Numbered from the stretch's first letter, positions 18,622 to 28,728 are shown. The stretch: DNA of 47,519 bases from Gammaproteobacteria bacterium (GCA_002726655.1 PBRP01000091.1:1-47519), one strand, 5' to 3'. Numbers and translations are program-made. Notes: a model not told the origin generated them from the sequence alone.

Positions 18622-21600
18622 TTACCTGTATTTTAGGACCGGTGAAAGCCAGCGCTCGGCTTCGTTTACTGAAATACCCTTCCGCGCTGCATAGCTCTCA
18701 ACCTGGTCGCGGTCAATTTTCCCGATCCCGAAATAGGCCGCATCCGGGTGTGAGAAGTAGAAACCACTCACGGACGCCGCCGGGGTCATTGCAAAATGCT
18801 CGGTCAGGCCAATTCCGGTTGAAGGACCCGTATCAAGCAGCTCGAATAATGCTGCTTTCTCCGTGTGATCCGGGCAGGCGGGATACCCGGGAGCAGGGCG
18901 TATGCCCTGGTATTTTTCTCCGATCAATTCAGCATTGTTGAACTGCTCGCAGGCGGCGTAGCCCCAGTACTCACTTCGGACCTGTTCATGCATGTATTCT
19001 GCAAGAGCTTCGGCAAGCCTGTCTGCGAGTGCCTTCAGGAGTATTGCATTATAGTCGTCTTTGTCAGCCTTGAAGGTTGCAGCAAGTTCTTCTACACCAA
19101 GCCCTGCGGTAACGGCGAAACCGCCAATATAGTCCTCTATGCCACTGCCAGCAGGAGCGATATAGTCTGACAGGCAAAGGTTGGGTTTTCCTCCTGGTTT
19201 TTCTGCCTGCTGTCTTAGATGATGCAGCCGGGTTAACTCCTTGCCGCGAGTTTCATCCGTGTAAACAATGATGTCGTCATCAGTGCTGTTGGCTGGCCAG
19301 AAGCCGATAACGGCATTTGCCTTGATTCGCCTGGAAATGATGAGTTCATCAAGCATCGTTTTTACATCATTAAACAGGTTCGTTGCGGCTTCTCCAATAA
19401 CAGGGTCCTTCAGGATTTTTGGGTACTTTCCGGTGAGTTCCCAGGTGATGAAAAACGGGGTCCAGTCAATATACCTCACCAGTTTTTCAAGCGGCACATC
19501 TTCGATGGTGCGCGTGCCCAGAAAACTCGGTCTCGGTGCTGTATATCCTGACCAGTCAATGCTGAGCCCGTTGTTTACCGCATCCATGTAGGTCAGGGTG
19601 TTACTTTTTGGCTGGCGATTCTTGTTTCTTTCTCTGATAACCTCATAGTCAGCACGAATTTCGCTACAAAATGCGGGCTTCATGTCCTTGCTCATTAGCT
19701 TGGTTGTTACACCTACGGCACGTGAGGCATCAGTTACATAAATCGTGGCATCGCTGGTGTACCGCGGTTCTATCTTCACACTGGTGTGTGCCTTCGAGGC
19801 GGTAGCGCCGCCGATCAGCAATGGTACGGCAAAGCCTAATCGCTCCATTTCAGTCGCCACATGCACCATCTCATCGAGAGAGGGTGTGATGAGACCACTG
19901 AGCCCTATGATGTCGACTTTCTGTTCAGCGGCCGCTTTGAGAATCTTGTCAGCTGGGACCATAACGCCCAGGTCAATCACCTCATAGTTATTGCATTGCA
20001 GCACCACGCCAACGATATTTTTCCCAATGTCATGCACGTCTCCTTTCACCGTGGCGAGCAGGATCTTTCCCCTGTATGTTGCGCCACCGCCTTTCGCTTT
20101 TTCGATGAAGGGGACCAGGTGAGCTACCGCCTGCTTCATGACCCGTGCGCTCTTGACTACCTGGGGCAGGAACATCTTGCCAGCACTAAAAAGATCACCG
20201 ACCTGGTTCATTCCATCCATTAGAGGCCCCTCAATGACCTCGATCGGTTGGCTGAACTTAAGCCTTGCTTCTTCCGTGTCTTCTATAATGAATTTGTTGA
20301 TGCCCTTTATAAGGGCATAGGACAACCTTTCCTCCGGGCTTGTCTGGCGCCAGGACAGGTCATCGGTGCTGGTTTTGGTCTTGCCACCGGCATGTTGAAT
20401 TGCGATTTCAAGCAATTTCTCGGTCGCATTGTCCCGCCTGTTGAAGATAACGTCTTCGATTCGATCTCTTAGCTCGTTCGGGATCTCTTCATAGATAGCC
20501 AGTTGCCCGGCGTTGACAATACCCATCGTCAGCCCTGCTTCAATGGCATGATAGAGGAACACTGCATGAATGGCTTCGCGGACCTTATTATTGCCACGAA
20601 AAGAGAAAGATACATTACTGATACCACCTGAGATGCTGGCACCGGGCAGGTTATCCTTGATGTAGCGGCAGCACTCGATGAAGTCTTTAGCATAAAGGTT
20701 ATGCTCTTCGATTCCAGTCGCCACGGCAAATACGTTGGGATCAAAAATGATGTCCTCAGCAGGAAAACCGACCTGATTAACCAGAAATTCGTAGGATCGC
20801 TTACAAATTTCCTGCTTGCGTTGCAGGTTGTCTGCCTGGCCCTGCTCATCAAATGCCATGACCACCACTGCTGCACCATGTTTCATGCAAAGTCGGGCCT
20901 GAGCCTCAAACTCCTCTTCTCCTGCCTTCAGGCTGATGGAATTTACAATCGACTTTCCCTGCAGGCATTTCAGCCCTGCCTCAATGATTTCCCATTTAGA
21001 TGAGTCGACCATCACTGGTACGCGGCTGATATCCGGCTCGCTGGCGATCAGATGCAGGAAGTGAACCATCGCCTCCTTCGATTCAAGCATGCCTTCATCC
21101 ATGTTGATGTCAATCACCTGGGCACCATTGTTCACCTGCTGCTGCGCAACATAGAGTGCCTCTTCGTAATTTTCTTCTATAATCAGGCGGGCAAATTTTG
21201 CTGAACCCGTGACATTGGTTCGTTCACCCACATTAACGAACAGTGAGTCATCTTTAATCGAGAAGGCTTCCAGGCCGCTCAGCAGGCAACTTCTATCCTT
21301 TTTTGAGATCTTGCGCGGTGGGTATTTCTTTGCGATTCGTGTAAATTCCCGGATGTGGTCAAATGTGACACCACAACAGCCACCGATAATGTTTATCAGC
21401 CCGCTTTGCAGATAACCTTCCATGGAGGAAACCATCGCCTCGACAGTCTCGTCATACTCGCCAAACTCATTGGGTAATCCACGGTTTGGATAAGCGCTGA
21501 TAAAGCAGTCGGCGGTTCGGGAAATTTCTGCGACATAGGTGCGGAGGTCTTCTGCACCCAGGGCACAGTTAAAACCAACGCAGATTGGTTTGGCATGTCT

Positions 21601-22311
21601 TATTGAAGCCCAGAATGCTTCGGTTGTCTGTCCTGAGAGTAAACGGCCACTGGCATCGGTAATTGTGCCGGAAATAATGATGGGCAGTTCAATGCCCCTG
21701 TCTTCGAAGAGGTTGAGGACTGCGAAGATGGCAGCTTTACAGTTAAGCACGTCAAAGACTGTTTCAACCAGGATAATATCAACACCACCGTCAACTAGGC
21801 CGCGTATCGCCTCGCCATAGTCTTCTACCAGTTCGTCAAATGATATGTTGCGAAAACCGGGATTATTGACATCAGGCGAGAGGCTTGCAGATCGCGTGGT
21901 CGGGCCAATCGCGCCGGCGACAAACCTGGGCTTGCCAGGGTCTTCCCGGCTGGCTTCTGCAGCTGCGGCTGCTGCAATCTTTGCAGCCTCAAAATTCAGT
22001 TCGTAAACCAGGTGTTCAATGCCAAAATCTGACTGTGATACGGCATTGGCAGTAAAGGTATTGGTTCCTATGATATCGGCACCTGCTTGAAGGTAGGCCA
22101 GGTGAATATCCTTCACCAGCTCGGGAAGCGTAAGAACGAGGACATCGTTGTTTCCCTTGAGATCAACCGAATGGTCCCTGAAACGTTCTCCACGATAATC
22201 CGCTTCAGTCAGCTGTCGATCCTGGATAGCGGTCCCCATGGCGCCATCCTTGACAAGAACCCTTTGTTCCAGCTGTTGTGTGAGCAGATTCCTTCTTTCA
22301 GTGACATTCAT
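18622..22311 (-). CDS. metH: Cobalamin-dependent methionine synthase
   Basis: MetH transfers the methyl group of 5-methyltetrahydrofolate to homocysteine through methylcobalamin. All four modules are in the 1229-residue product: the homocysteine/zinc domain (Cys249, Cys312, Cys313), the pterin domain (about 355-620, [12 protein letters not shown]), the B12 domain with the lower-ligand His760 in [11 protein letters not shown], and the C-terminal AdoMet activation domain ([15 protein letters not shown]). Length matches E. coli MetH (1227). The start ATG 22311 is preceded by a weak GGA site. A MetR-like box lies 81-93 bases upstream. The organism therefore needs cobalamin for this route. Confidence 0.98.
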   Translation of the reverse strand: MNVTERRNLLTQQLEQRVLVKDGAMGTAIQDRQLTEADYRGERFRDHSVDLKGNNDVLVLTLPELVKDIHLAYLQAGADIIGTNTFTANAVSQSDFGIEHLVYELNFEAAKIAAAAAAEASREDPGKPRFVAGAIGPTTRSASLSPDVNNPGFRNISFDELVEDYGEAIRGLVDGGVDIILVETVFDVLNCKAAIFAVLNLFEDRGIELPIIISGTITDASGRLLSGQTTEAFWASIRHAKPICVGFNCALGAEDLRTYVAEISRTADCFISAYPNRGLPNEFGEYDETVEAMVSSMEGYLQSGLINIIGGCCGVTFDHIREFTRIAKKYPPRKISKKDRSCLLSGLEAFSIKDDSLFVNVGERTNVTGSAKFARLIIEENYEEALYVAQQQVNNGAQVIDINMDEGMLESKEAMVHFLHLIASEPDISRVPVMVDSSKWEIIEAGLKCLQGKSIVNSISLKAGEEEFEAQARLCMKHGAAVVVMAFDEQGQADNLQRKQEICKRSYEFLVNQVGFPAEDIIFDPNVFAVATGIEEHNLYAKDFIECCRYIKDNLPGASISGGISNVSFSFRGNNKVREAIHAVFLYHAIEAGLTMGIVNAGQLAIYEEIPNELRDRIEDVIFNRRDNATEKLLEIAIQHAGGKTKTSTDDLSWRQTSPEERLSYALIKGINKFIIEDTEEARLKFSQPIEVIEGPLMDGMNQVGDLFSAGKMFLPQVVKSARVMKQAVAHLVPFIEKAKGGGATYRGKILLATVKGDVHDIGKNIVGVVLQCNNYEVIDLGVMVPADKILKAAAEQKVDIIGLSGLITPSLDEMVHVATEMERLGFAVPLLIGGATASKAHTSVKIEPRYTSDATIYVTDASRAVGVTTKLMSKDMKPAFCSEIRADYEVIRERNKNRQPKSNTLTYMDAVNNGLSIDWSGYTAPRPSFLGTRTIEDVPLEKLVRYIDWTPFFITWELTGKYPKILKDPVIGEAATNLFNDVKTMLDELIISRRIKANAVIGFWPANSTDDDIIVYTDETRGKELTRLHHLRQQAEKPGGKPNLCLSDYIAPAGSGIEDYIGGFAVTAGLGVEELAATFKADKDDYNAILLKALADRLAEALAEYMHEQVRSEYWGYAACEQFNNAELIGEKYQGIRPAPGYPACPDHTEKAALFELLDTGPSTGIGLTEHFAMTPAASVSGFYFSHPDAAYFGIGKIDRDQVESYAARKGISVNEAERWLSPVLKYR

Positions 22312-22391
22312 ATCCAGCGGACCTCGTAAAATTGTCGGCTAGTCTAGCAGGATCAAAGCTCACGGAATCTGAAGATCTTAGGCGTTGTCCA

Positions 22392-22443
22392 TGAAGTTGT
22401 TTCATGTTTATGAAAGATCCGATTATCCCTTATATATTAAGGG
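22392..22443. promoter_or_regulatory. Divergent metH/nfuA control region: MetR-like box and a second palindrome
   Basis: TGAA-GTTGT-TTCA at 22392-22404 matches exactly the TGAA-N5-TTCA consensus of MetR, the LysR-type activator of metH and metE in enterobacteria. It is 81 bases from the metH start. A second palindrome, CCCTTA-TATAT-TAAGGG (22427-22443), is nearer nfuA and fits no operator I recognise. The whole gap is 222 bases; no cobalamin or SAM riboswitch was seen. Confidence 0.5.
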
Positions 22444-22533
22444 GTTATAGCATGTTATTCATCAGGCTCCGTGGAAACACCAACAGCTTTCAAGTACACT
22501 TCAGTCAACCCTTACAGTTTTCTGGAAATTCAC

Positions 22534-23112
22534 ATGGTTGAAATTACGGCGTCTGCACAAGACTATCTCGTGGAACTGCTATCCAAGCAGGAAGGTGATG
22601 ATGTTGGTATTCGTATTTTTGTTTCGGACCCGGGTACACCAATGGCTGAAACCTGTATTGCCTATTGCCAGTCCGGTGAAGAGATGGCAAATGATGAGCA
22701 GGTGCAATATGAAAAGTTTATCTGCTGGATCGACGATCGTAGCAAGAAGTACCTGGAAGATGCGCTGGTAGACTACACAACAGACAGGATGGGCGGCCAG
22801 TTGACCATCAAAGCACCCAACTCCAAAGTACCGCAGGTCTCGGAAGACAGTCCCCTTGAAGATCGAATTAACTATGTTCTCTTTAGTCAGATTAACCCAT
22901 CACTCGCTTCCCATGGTGGAATGGTTAATCTCGTGGAGATCGTGGATGAGGAAATTGCCGTGCTGCAATTTGGTGGTGGCTGTCAGGGCTGCGGAATGGT
23001 CGACACAACACTCAAAGATGGTGTTGAAAAGACATTGCTCGAGCAACTGCCGCAGCTTAAGGCAGTTCGGGATGTAACTGACCACAGCCTCACGGAAAAT
23101 GCCTACTTCTGA
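22534..23112 (+). CDS. nfuA: NfuA, iron-sulfur cluster carrier
   Basis: NfuA receives [4Fe-4S] clusters and passes them to targets such as aconitase and lipoyl synthase. The 192-residue product has an N-terminal degenerate A-type carrier domain ([21 protein letters not shown]) and a C-terminal Nfu domain with the cluster-binding pair Cys150 and Cys153 in [12 protein letters not shown] chose ATG 22534 because the product then begins like E. coli NfuA (MVEIT versus MIRIS); an in-frame ATG at 22471 would add 21 residues without family support. It is divergent from metH. Confidence 0.95.
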   Translation: MVEITASAQDYLVELLSKQEGDDVGIRIFVSDPGTPMAETCIAYCQSGEEMANDEQVQYEKFICWIDDRSKKYLEDALVDYTTDRMGGQLTIKAPNSKVPQVSEDSPLEDRINYVLFSQINPSLASHGGMVNLVEIVDEEIAVLQFGGGCQGCGMVDTTLKDGVEKTLLEQLPQLKAVRDVTDHSLTENAYF

Positions 23113-23147
23113 CCGAAATTATGCAGTTGCGTCGTCTTACCTATACC

Positions 23148-23290
23148 CAGTTCTTTTCCGTTTTCTAGCATTGAGCGGGCTCGTGCGCGAGTCCGATAGT
23201 CCTTCCTAAGCGCTTGTTTTTACATGCTAACGGTTCATTTGTTTTACAGATTTAGCTCAGAATACGCAATTTCCGGACAGGAACTAACTA
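23148..23290. repeat. Dispersed intergenic element, copy A (about 143 bp)
   Basis: This stretch between the convergent nfuA and aroG genes is clearly homologous to 26833-26983. The best-kept parts are the hairpin CGGGCTCG-TGCG-CGAGTCCG (23176-23195), the block TGCTAACGGTT and the right end CGGACAGGAACTAACTA. The left terminal repeat is more decayed than in copy B. No ORF with a ribosome site is present. It behaves as a MITE-like or other non-coding repeat. Confidence 0.75.
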
Positions 23291-23304
23291 AGTCGCAGAG
23301 CGGG

Positions 23305-24405
23305 TTATGCACTCTTTTCAATGACCAGTCCCGGGGCTGGTCTATTGTCGAGTTTGTCCTTTACCTTCTCACGAAGTTCGCGAATCATGGTTTCTGTCGT
23401 CTGCCAGTCAACACAGGCATCCGTTACTGATACGCCATACTCCAGGTCATCAAGGTTACCTGGTATGGATTGACTGCCCCAGGCGATGTTGCTTTCTACC
23501 ATCAAGCCGATGATGGACTGGTTATTTTCAAAAATCTGGTTACCGACATTATTCATTACCACCTGTTGCTGTGCGGGGTCTTTGCCCGAATTTGCATGAC
23601 TGCAATCGATCATGATGTTTGCGGCGACGCCAGCTGAAAGAAGCTGCTGCTCACACATGGATACGCTGACAGAATCATAATTAGGCCTGCCACCACCGCC
23701 ACGAAGCACTATGTGTGCGTGATTGTTGCCGCGGGTGTGTATGACGGCAACTTCTCCCGTGTGGTTTATACCGAGGAACCGGTGTGGCGCTGAAACGGAT
23801 TTCAATGCATTGATTGCGACTCCCAGGCTTCCATCGGTACCGTTTTTGAAACCAACTGCAGAGGAGAGGCCACTTGCCATTTCCCTGTGGGTCTGAGATT
23901 CAGCGGTTCGAGCGCCAATTGCGCTCCAGCAGATCATGTCCTGCAGGTATTGTGGAGATACCGGGTCCAGTGCTTCTGTAGAAGTGGGTAGCCCCATGTC
24001 AGCAAGGTCAACCAGCAGTTTTCGACCCAGGTGCAGCCCTTCTGCTATGTTGAAGGAGTCGTTCATGTGCGGGTCGTTTATAAAGCCCTTCCATCCGACA
24101 GTGGTGCGAGGTTTCTCGAAATAGACACGCATTACAAGCAACAGCGTGTCCGATACCTCATCTGCCAGTACCTTGAGTCGGGCAGCGTAGTCCAGGGCTG
24201 CAGCGGAATTATGAATGGAACAGGGACCAACGATAAGAAGGAGCCTAGGATCTTCTCTCGCCAGAATTCTCTTGATCGCCAGGCGGCCGTTTGAGACGGT
24301 TTCAAGTGCTCTGTCGGAGGCGGGCACATCCTGCTTCAATTTGTTCGGGTTTATTAGCGTTTCTTCACTTAGCACGTTGATATCATCCACTTTTAGTTCA
24401 GTCAT
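23305..24405 (-). CDS. aroG: 3-deoxy-7-phosphoheptulonate (DAHP) synthase, class I AroFGH type
   Basis: This enzyme joins PEP and erythrose-4-phosphate in the first step of the shikimate pathway. The 366-residue product has the class I core: LLIVGPCSIH (about 57-66), RVYFEKPRTTVGWKG (about 92-106), AIGARTAESQTHRE, GFKNGTDG and IDCSHANSGK, which carry the PEP, metal and phosphate ligands. Whether it is Phe-, Tyr- or Trp-inhibited cannot be told by eye. The start ATG 24405 has a good AGAGGAAGCAAG site. An attenuator-like leader with an aromatic-rich peptide precedes it. Confidence 0.93.
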   Translation of the reverse strand: MTELKVDDINVLSEETLINPNKLKQDVPASDRALETVSNGRLAIKRILAREDPRLLLIVGPCSIHNSAAALDYAARLKVLADEVSDTLLLVMRVYFEKPRTTVGWKGFINDPHMNDSFNIAEGLHLGRKLLVDLADMGLPTSTEALDPVSPQYLQDMICWSAIGARTAESQTHREMASGLSSAVGFKNGTDGSLGVAINALKSVSAPHRFLGINHTGEVAVIHTRGNNHAHIVLRGGGGRPNYDSVSVSMCEQQLLSAGVAANIMIDCSHANSGKDPAQQQVVMNNVGNQIFENNQSIIGLMVESNIAWGSQSIPGNLDDLEYGVSVTDACVDWQTTETMIRELREKVKDKLDNRPAPGLVIEKSA

Positions 24406-24493
24406 CTTGCTTCCTCTTGTCCTGTTTCGTCCATCACCCAGCTGGCGCGCGAATTCAGGTTCCTGCTTGCACTGCAGCTGTTTCCTCTAGCCG

Positions 24494-24529
24494 AAAAAAA
24501 ACCCCGACTGCTTCCGCCTATCGGGGTTT
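24494..24529 (-). terminator. Intrinsic terminator in the aroG leader (attenuator terminator)
   Basis: Read on the minus strand, AACCCCGA pairs with TCGGGGTT around a 13-base loop and ends in eight Ts. It stands upstream of aroG (start 24405) and downstream of the leader peptide, so it would stop transcription before the gene unless prevented. Its loop contains TAGGCGG, which can instead pair with an upstream segment. Confidence 0.85.
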
Positions 24530-24555
24530 CCTGTTAGGCGGGATTAACCGCCCAA
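24514..24555 (-). promoter_or_regulatory. Competing pause and antiterminator hairpins in the aroG leader
   Basis: On the minus strand TTGGGCGG (24555-24548) can pair with CCGCCTAA (24541-24534), one G-U pair. The same CCGCCTA can instead pair perfectly with TAGGCGG (24520-24514), which lies in the terminator loop and would trap the terminator's 5' arm. This gives the 1:2, 2:3 and 3:4 pairings of a ribosome-mediated attenuator. Energies were not computed. Confidence 0.65.
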
Positions 24556-24571
24556 ATATTCTCAGAGCGAT

Positions 24572-24676
24572 CTAGTTGTTAACGAAATAGTTGTAACCCA
24601 GCCAAAATCCTTTCGTTGCAAACGCATCGAAACTTTCAGCTGGGCTAATAAAAAGTTTTCTATCGGAATTTTTCAT
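24572..24676 (-). CDS. aroG leader peptide, 34 codons, rich in Phe, Trp and Tyr
   Basis: A short ORF runs from ATG 24676 to TAG 24572 on the minus strand, ending 17 bases before the first leader hairpin. Eight of 34 codons are aromatic, and six lie in residues 24-31, FWLGYNYF. Stalling at these codons under amino acid shortage would favour the antiterminator and let aroG be read. An in-frame ATG at 24688 would add four codons. No strong ribosome site is visible; TTGTGT/16 bp/TATGAT (24711-24684) just upstream could give a nearly leaderless mRNA. Leader peptides are known for trp and phe genes; this one is inferred from sequence only. Confidence 0.7.
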   Translation of the reverse strand: MKNSDRKLFISPAESFDAFATKGFWLGYNYFVNN

Positions 24677-24909
24677 CGGCGTAATCATAAACGCAATGTG
24701 GTTAAACACAAGTCCTTTTGGTGGCAATCAATGACCAAGTGATCTGTGCTCCTGGTGTTTATGATTCTTTGTGTTGGGGGTTCCCATACCGGATTCGCCG
24801 TTCCAGTCGGACATTCAGGGTGATAGTCTTTAGTTTTTATATCAACCATAACTTTAAATACATACCATAACTATTTGAATAAAATACACTTATATGTTTT
24901 ATTGCCACC

Positions 24910-25914
24910 ATGAACTGGGATGAAATAGAGTCGCTTGCAGGTCCGGAACTGGTGGATAGGCTAGGGCATAGAATGGGTGCCTACCACCTGTCGCAGCGGG
25001 TGAGGCGCGAATTTGAAACCACCCGAGATCCATATCGGCACAGGGATCTGGAAGAAATATTGCCCTTAGCCAGCATGCTTGAGATTTTTCTACGTGTATT
25101 TCGCTTGAAATCCAGGGGTGAATCCAACGCCATATTGTTTGAAACGATTGAGAATCCTGTCTACATCACTCGACTGCCACAGGAGTTTGAAGGATTTCGG
25201 CTGCTACACCTGACAGACCTGCATTTTGGGAATAACAGCGCGCTTATGCCAGCTCTGACGCAGGCACTCGATGGGCTTGAATATGACCTGTGCGTTCTTA
25301 CGGGTGATTATGGTCTTGGCTACTCAAGTTAGCCGGTGTTAGACGTAGAAATGCAACGTCTCAAACAGCTTATAGACACTGAAATATTCGCCATTCTTGG
25401 CAATCATGATTCAATTTTCATGGTGCCCTTGATGGAGAATATCGGTATCAGTGTGTTGCTGAATGAAGCTCAACCTATCAGGCGGGGATCATCCTCAATC
25501 ATGCTGGCTGGTGTGGATGACTATCATCGGTTTCGCCTGGCTGATCTGGAGAAGGCACTGGCCGGGTGCGAGGGGGAAACGGTTCTATTGCTCAACCATA
25601 GCCCGGAACAGTATCGCCAGGCAGCCTACGCAGAGGTAGATCTGTACCTGGCCGGACATACACATGGCGGTCAAATTTGTTTACCTAACGGATTCGCGCC
25701 GAAGTTGAATATTGAATGTGGGCGTCAGGTAGGCAAGGGCAGGTGGCGGTTCAAACAGATGCAGGGCTATACCAGCCGTGGCATCGGAACGGCCATGGTG
25801 AACGCAAGATTTTGCTGCCCACCCGAAATCGTTATCCATGAGTTAAGAGCTGGTTTACCACCAGCTGACTGCAGCCCAGCGGAGTGCCGCCCAGCTGACT
25901 GCAGCCCAGCCTAG
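24910..25914 (+). pseudogene. YkuE-type metallophosphoesterase interrupted by an in-frame amber codon
   Basis: The frame runs unbroken for 334 positions except for TAG at 25330-25332. Before it are LTDLHFG (metal-binding D-x-H) and LTGDY; after it are GNHD, LLNHSP and AGHTHGGQICLP. All metal ligands of a calcineurin-like phosphoesterase survive, split by the stop. Reinitiation is possible at GTG 25336, one codon after the stop, but each half alone lacks part of the site. TAG ends several intact genes here (lon, glnS, nudC), so the codon is not reassigned. A recent nonsense mutation or read error is likeliest. The C terminus runs into a 15-bp repeat array encoding PADCS/PAECR. No ribosome site was seen at the ATG start. 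Confidence 0.75.
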
Positions 25915-25982
25915 TGCCGCCCAGCTGACTGCAGCCCAGCCTAGTGCAGCCCAACTGAGTGCAGCCCAGCGGAGCGCCGCCC
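25863..25982 (+). repeat. 15-bp tandem array, eight units, at the 3' end of the phosphoesterase gene
   Basis: Eight consecutive 15-bp units alternate mainly between AGCTGACTGCAGCCC and AGCGGAGTGCCGCCC. The first three and part of the fourth are read as the C terminus of the phosphoesterase. A CTAG-containing unit then gives the stop codon and the array continues untranslated to 25982. It shares 10 of 15 positions with the array at 31328-31403. Confidence 0.9.
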
Positions 25983-26045
25983 GACGGATTTGACTTTATT
26001 TGGCCCCTCTATACCATTCGCAATCTACTTAATCTGTAGAATATC

Positions 26046-26804
26046 TTGGCTCACGACCTAATCACGATGATCATCCTGCTTGTAGCAGGATTGCTTGCAG
26101 GAATTGTCAACACGCTGGCAGGAGGTGGCTCTATGCTGTCGTTACCGGCGCTAATGATGCTTGGTATGCCAGCGGATATCGCCAATGCCACCAATAGAGT
26201 GGGTATATTTCTGCAGTCCATTGCCGGTGCCAAAGGTTTTCGGGATTATGATCGCCTTGATTCTTCTGCAATCGGACCAATATTGGTCCCCACACTTGCT
26301 GGTGCGCTGATAGGATCTGTCGCTGCCTCATATTTGCCGGTCTGGTTGTTGAAACCGACCCTGCTTTGTTCCATGGTGCTGATGGCGCTGGTGATGCTGG
26401 TTCGCCCGGGTACAATAAGTCCCGCAGATGGAACGCCGGTGAGGAAACTCAATGAAACACCGCTGGCAATTGTTTCCTTGTTTTTTGCAGGCATGTATGG
26501 AGGATTCGTGCAGGCGGGTGTTGGCTTTATCCTTATCGCTGCACTTGCAGGTGGTTTAAGGTATGACCTGGTTCGTACCAACGCCTTGAAAATGGTTTGT
26601 ACTGCCGTGTTAAGCGGGGTTGCGCTGATTGTATTCGTTGCCCGGGATCAGGTGATGTGGTTTCCCGGTCTTGTGCTCGCGGTGGGCATGGTCATCGGCG
26701 CTACATTGAGCGTTCGATTTGCCATCAGTGTAAGCCAAAAAACGCTAAAATGGCTGCTGCTGATTATGGTGTCAATTGCCTCCGGGGCAGCAATGTTGAG
26801 CTAA
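26046..26804 (+). CDS. TSUP-family (TauE/SafE) membrane transporter
   Basis: The 252-residue hydrophobic protein has about eight membrane helices and the family motif near the N terminus, GLLAGIVNTLAGGGSMLSLP, repeated in the second half as GMYGGFVQAGVGFILIA. TSUP carriers move anions such as sulfite, sulfonates or sulfoacetate, usually by export or proton-coupled uptake. The substrate cannot be told here. The start is TTG 26046, chosen for the length of the first helix; ATG 26067 is an alternative, and the ribosome site is weak either way. The gene stands alone between the 15-bp repeats and the copy B element. Confidence 0.85.
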   Translation: MAHDLITMIILLVAGLLAGIVNTLAGGGSMLSLPALMMLGMPADIANATNRVGIFLQSIAGAKGFRDYDRLDSSAIGPILVPTLAGALIGSVAASYLPVWLLKPTLLCSMVLMALVMLVRPGTISPADGTPVRKLNETPLAIVSLFFAGMYGGFVQAGVGFILIAALAGGLRYDLVRTNALKMVCTAVLSGVALIVFVARDQVMWFPGLVLAVGMVIGATLSVRFAISVSQKTLKWLLLIMVSIASGAAMLS

Positions 26805-26832
26805 GAGCATGTACCAGTACTGTATTAAGAAG

Positions 26833-26983
26833 AAGTTAACTAACTCTTGTCCGTTTACTCACATGGAGCGGGCTCGTGGGCGAGTCCGATAGCCCTTCAT
26901 ATGCAATTTATTTTAAAGGCTAACGGTTTACGTATTTTGCGAATCTGGTTCAGACTTTGCAATTTACGGACAGGAACTAACTT
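26833..26983. repeat. Dispersed intergenic element, copy B (about 151 bp), forms the glnS leader
   Basis: Imperfect terminal inverted repeats are visible: AAGTTA..CTTGTCCGT at the left and ACGGACAGGAACTAACTT at the right end. Inside is the hairpin CGGGCTCG-TGGG-CGAGTCCG (26869-26888), whose stem is identical to copy A while the loop differs by one base. The right end abuts the glnS ATG and supplies its AGGA ribosome site. Confidence 0.78.
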
Positions 26984-28657
26984 ATGAATGAATCACTAGA
27001 AAAGTATCCGCCAAATTTCATCCGCAGCATTATCGAGAGAGATATTGCTGACGGGAAGAACAGCGGCGCGGTGATCACCCGGTTTCCTCCTGAACCGAAC
27101 GGCTATTTGCACATCGGGCATGCGAAGGCTATTTGCCTGAATTTTGGTATGGCGAAGGATTTTGATGGAACGACCTATCTGCGTTTTGATGATACCAACC
27201 CGCTGAAAGAGAAAGTTGAATACATGGAAGCCATCAAGAAAGACATCACATGGCTTGGGTTCGAATGGCGCGAGGTCCGCCATGCGTCAGACTATTTTGA
27301 ACAGCTGCATAATTTTGCCGTGCGCTTTATCAAAGACGGGAAGGCATATGTTGATTCACTAACTGCAGACGAGATTAGAGCCTACCGCGGAACCCTGACT
27401 GCACCGGGAAAAAATAGCCCCCATCGGGACCGGTCTGTTGAGGAAAACCTGGATATGTTCGCGCGTATGCGTGCGGGCGAGTTTCCTGACGGCGAACATG
27501 TGCTGCGACTGAAAATAGATATGGCGGCGCCCAATATCAACATGCGTGACCCCACCATCTATCGTATTCGCCATACTGAACACCATCAAACAGGTGATGC
27601 ATGGTGTATTTATCCGATGTACGACTATACCCATTGCCTGTCTGATTCTCTTGAAGGTATCACTCACTCCCTGTGTGATATCGGATTCGAAGATCACAGA
27701 CCCCTTTACGACTGGGTGCTTGATGAGCTGGCGATGAATGCTCATCCGCAGCAAATAGAGTTTTCACGGCTGAACCTGCAATACACCATGATGAGCAAGC
27801 GCAAGCTCAAGCTGCTGGTAGATGAAGGTATCGTTGATGGATGGGATGACCCCCGGCTGCCCACGATCGCTGGTCTGCGACGTCGTGGCTATACACCCGA
27901 ATCAATCAGGGACTTCTGTCGCCGAATAGGCGTCACCAAGAGTGACAACAATGTTGAGCTGGCGCTCCTGGAAAGCTGCCTGCGAGAAAATCTGGAGGCA
28001 ACAGCACCGCGTGTCATGGGCGTGATCGACCCGGTTAAGGTCGTTATTACGAATTATGAGGAAGGGCAGGTGGAGAACTTGACGTCTGCCAACCATCCGA
28101 AAGACGAGTCTATGGGGACCAGGTCAGTGCCGTTTACCCGGGAACTCTACATCGACAGGGCCGACTTCAGGGAAGAAGCCAACCGCAAATACAAGCGCCT
28201 GGTATCCGGTAGTGAGGTTCGACTTCGTAATGCCTATGTCATCCGCGCAGACGAGGTCATCAAGAATGACGGTGACGAAATTGTCGAAATCAGATGTACC
28301 TTTGACCCCGATACTCTTGGTAAAAACCCGGAAGGCCGGAAAGTGCGGGGGGTTATACACTGGGTATCTGCACCCCACAGCCTGCAGGCGGAAATCAGGC
28401 TGTATGAGCCCCTGTTCACGGATGATTTTCCAGATGCGAGTGACAAGGACTACCATGATCTGATCAACCCGAACTCGGTAACGATCAGGCAGGGTTTTGT
28501 GGAGCAGAGCCTTGAGTCCAGTGAAGCAGGAAAACAACTGCAGTTTGAAAGGGAAGGTTACTTCTGCCTCGATAGCAATGATTCCAAGCCCGATAAGCTT
28601 GTTTTCAACCGGACGGTAGGTCTGCGGGATACCTGGGCAAAAATCGAAAAACGCTAG
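26984..28657 (+). CDS. glnS: Glutaminyl-tRNA synthetase
   Basis: GlnRS is a class I synthetase that charges tRNA-Gln. The 557-residue product has the HIGH motif in [14 protein letters not shown] (about 36-49), [10 protein letters not shown], and the KMSKS motif as MMSKRKL (about 269-275), followed by the two C-terminal beta-barrel anticodon-binding domains. Length matches E. coli GlnRS (554). The start ATG 26984 uses the AGGA of the adjacent copy B repeat. Direct charging implies the organism does not rely only on the GatCAB route for Gln-tRNA. Confidence 0.98.
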   Translation: MNESLEKYPPNFIRSIIERDIADGKNSGAVITRFPPEPNGYLHIGHAKAICLNFGMAKDFDGTTYLRFDDTNPLKEKVEYMEAIKKDITWLGFEWREVRHASDYFEQLHNFAVRFIKDGKAYVDSLTADEIRAYRGTLTAPGKNSPHRDRSVEENLDMFARMRAGEFPDGEHVLRLKIDMAAPNINMRDPTIYRIRHTEHHQTGDAWCIYPMYDYTHCLSDSLEGITHSLCDIGFEDHRPLYDWVLDELAMNAHPQQIEFSRLNLQYTMMSKRKLKLLVDEGIVDGWDDPRLPTIAGLRRRGYTPESIRDFCRRIGVTKSDNNVELALLESCLRENLEATAPRVMGVIDPVKVVITNYEEGQVENLTSANHPKDESMGTRSVPFTRELYIDRADFREEANRKYKRLVSGSEVRLRNAYVIRADEVIKNDGDEIVEIRCTFDPDTLGKNPEGRKVRGVIHWVSAPHSLQAEIRLYEPLFTDDFPDASDKDYHDLINPNSVTIRQGFVEQSLESSEAGKQLQFEREGYFCLDSNDSKPDKLVFNRTVGLRDTWAKIEKR

Positions 28658-28728
28658 GCGCGTAATTGTTATGGTCGAGAATACCCTGTTTTTTCCTTCC
28701 TCAATATGCATAAAGGTGTAGAGAGATC

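Noticed and set aside
23224-23430. Small plus-strand ORF between nfuA and aroG
   Set aside because: It crosses the copy A repeat and runs into the antisense of aroG, with no ribosome site; it is a shadow frame.
24571-24600. TrpR or TyrR operator near aroG
   Set aside because: CTAGTTGTTAAC-like sequence resembles a trp operator half, but it lies inside the leader ORF and lacks the second half. No TGTAAA-N6-TTTACA TyrR box was found.
25330-25332. Pyrrolysine or other amber recoding in the phosphoesterase gene
   Set aside because: TAG ends several intact genes in the window, no pyrrolysine genes are present, and there is no reason for Pyl in this family. A nonsense mutation or sequence error is simpler.
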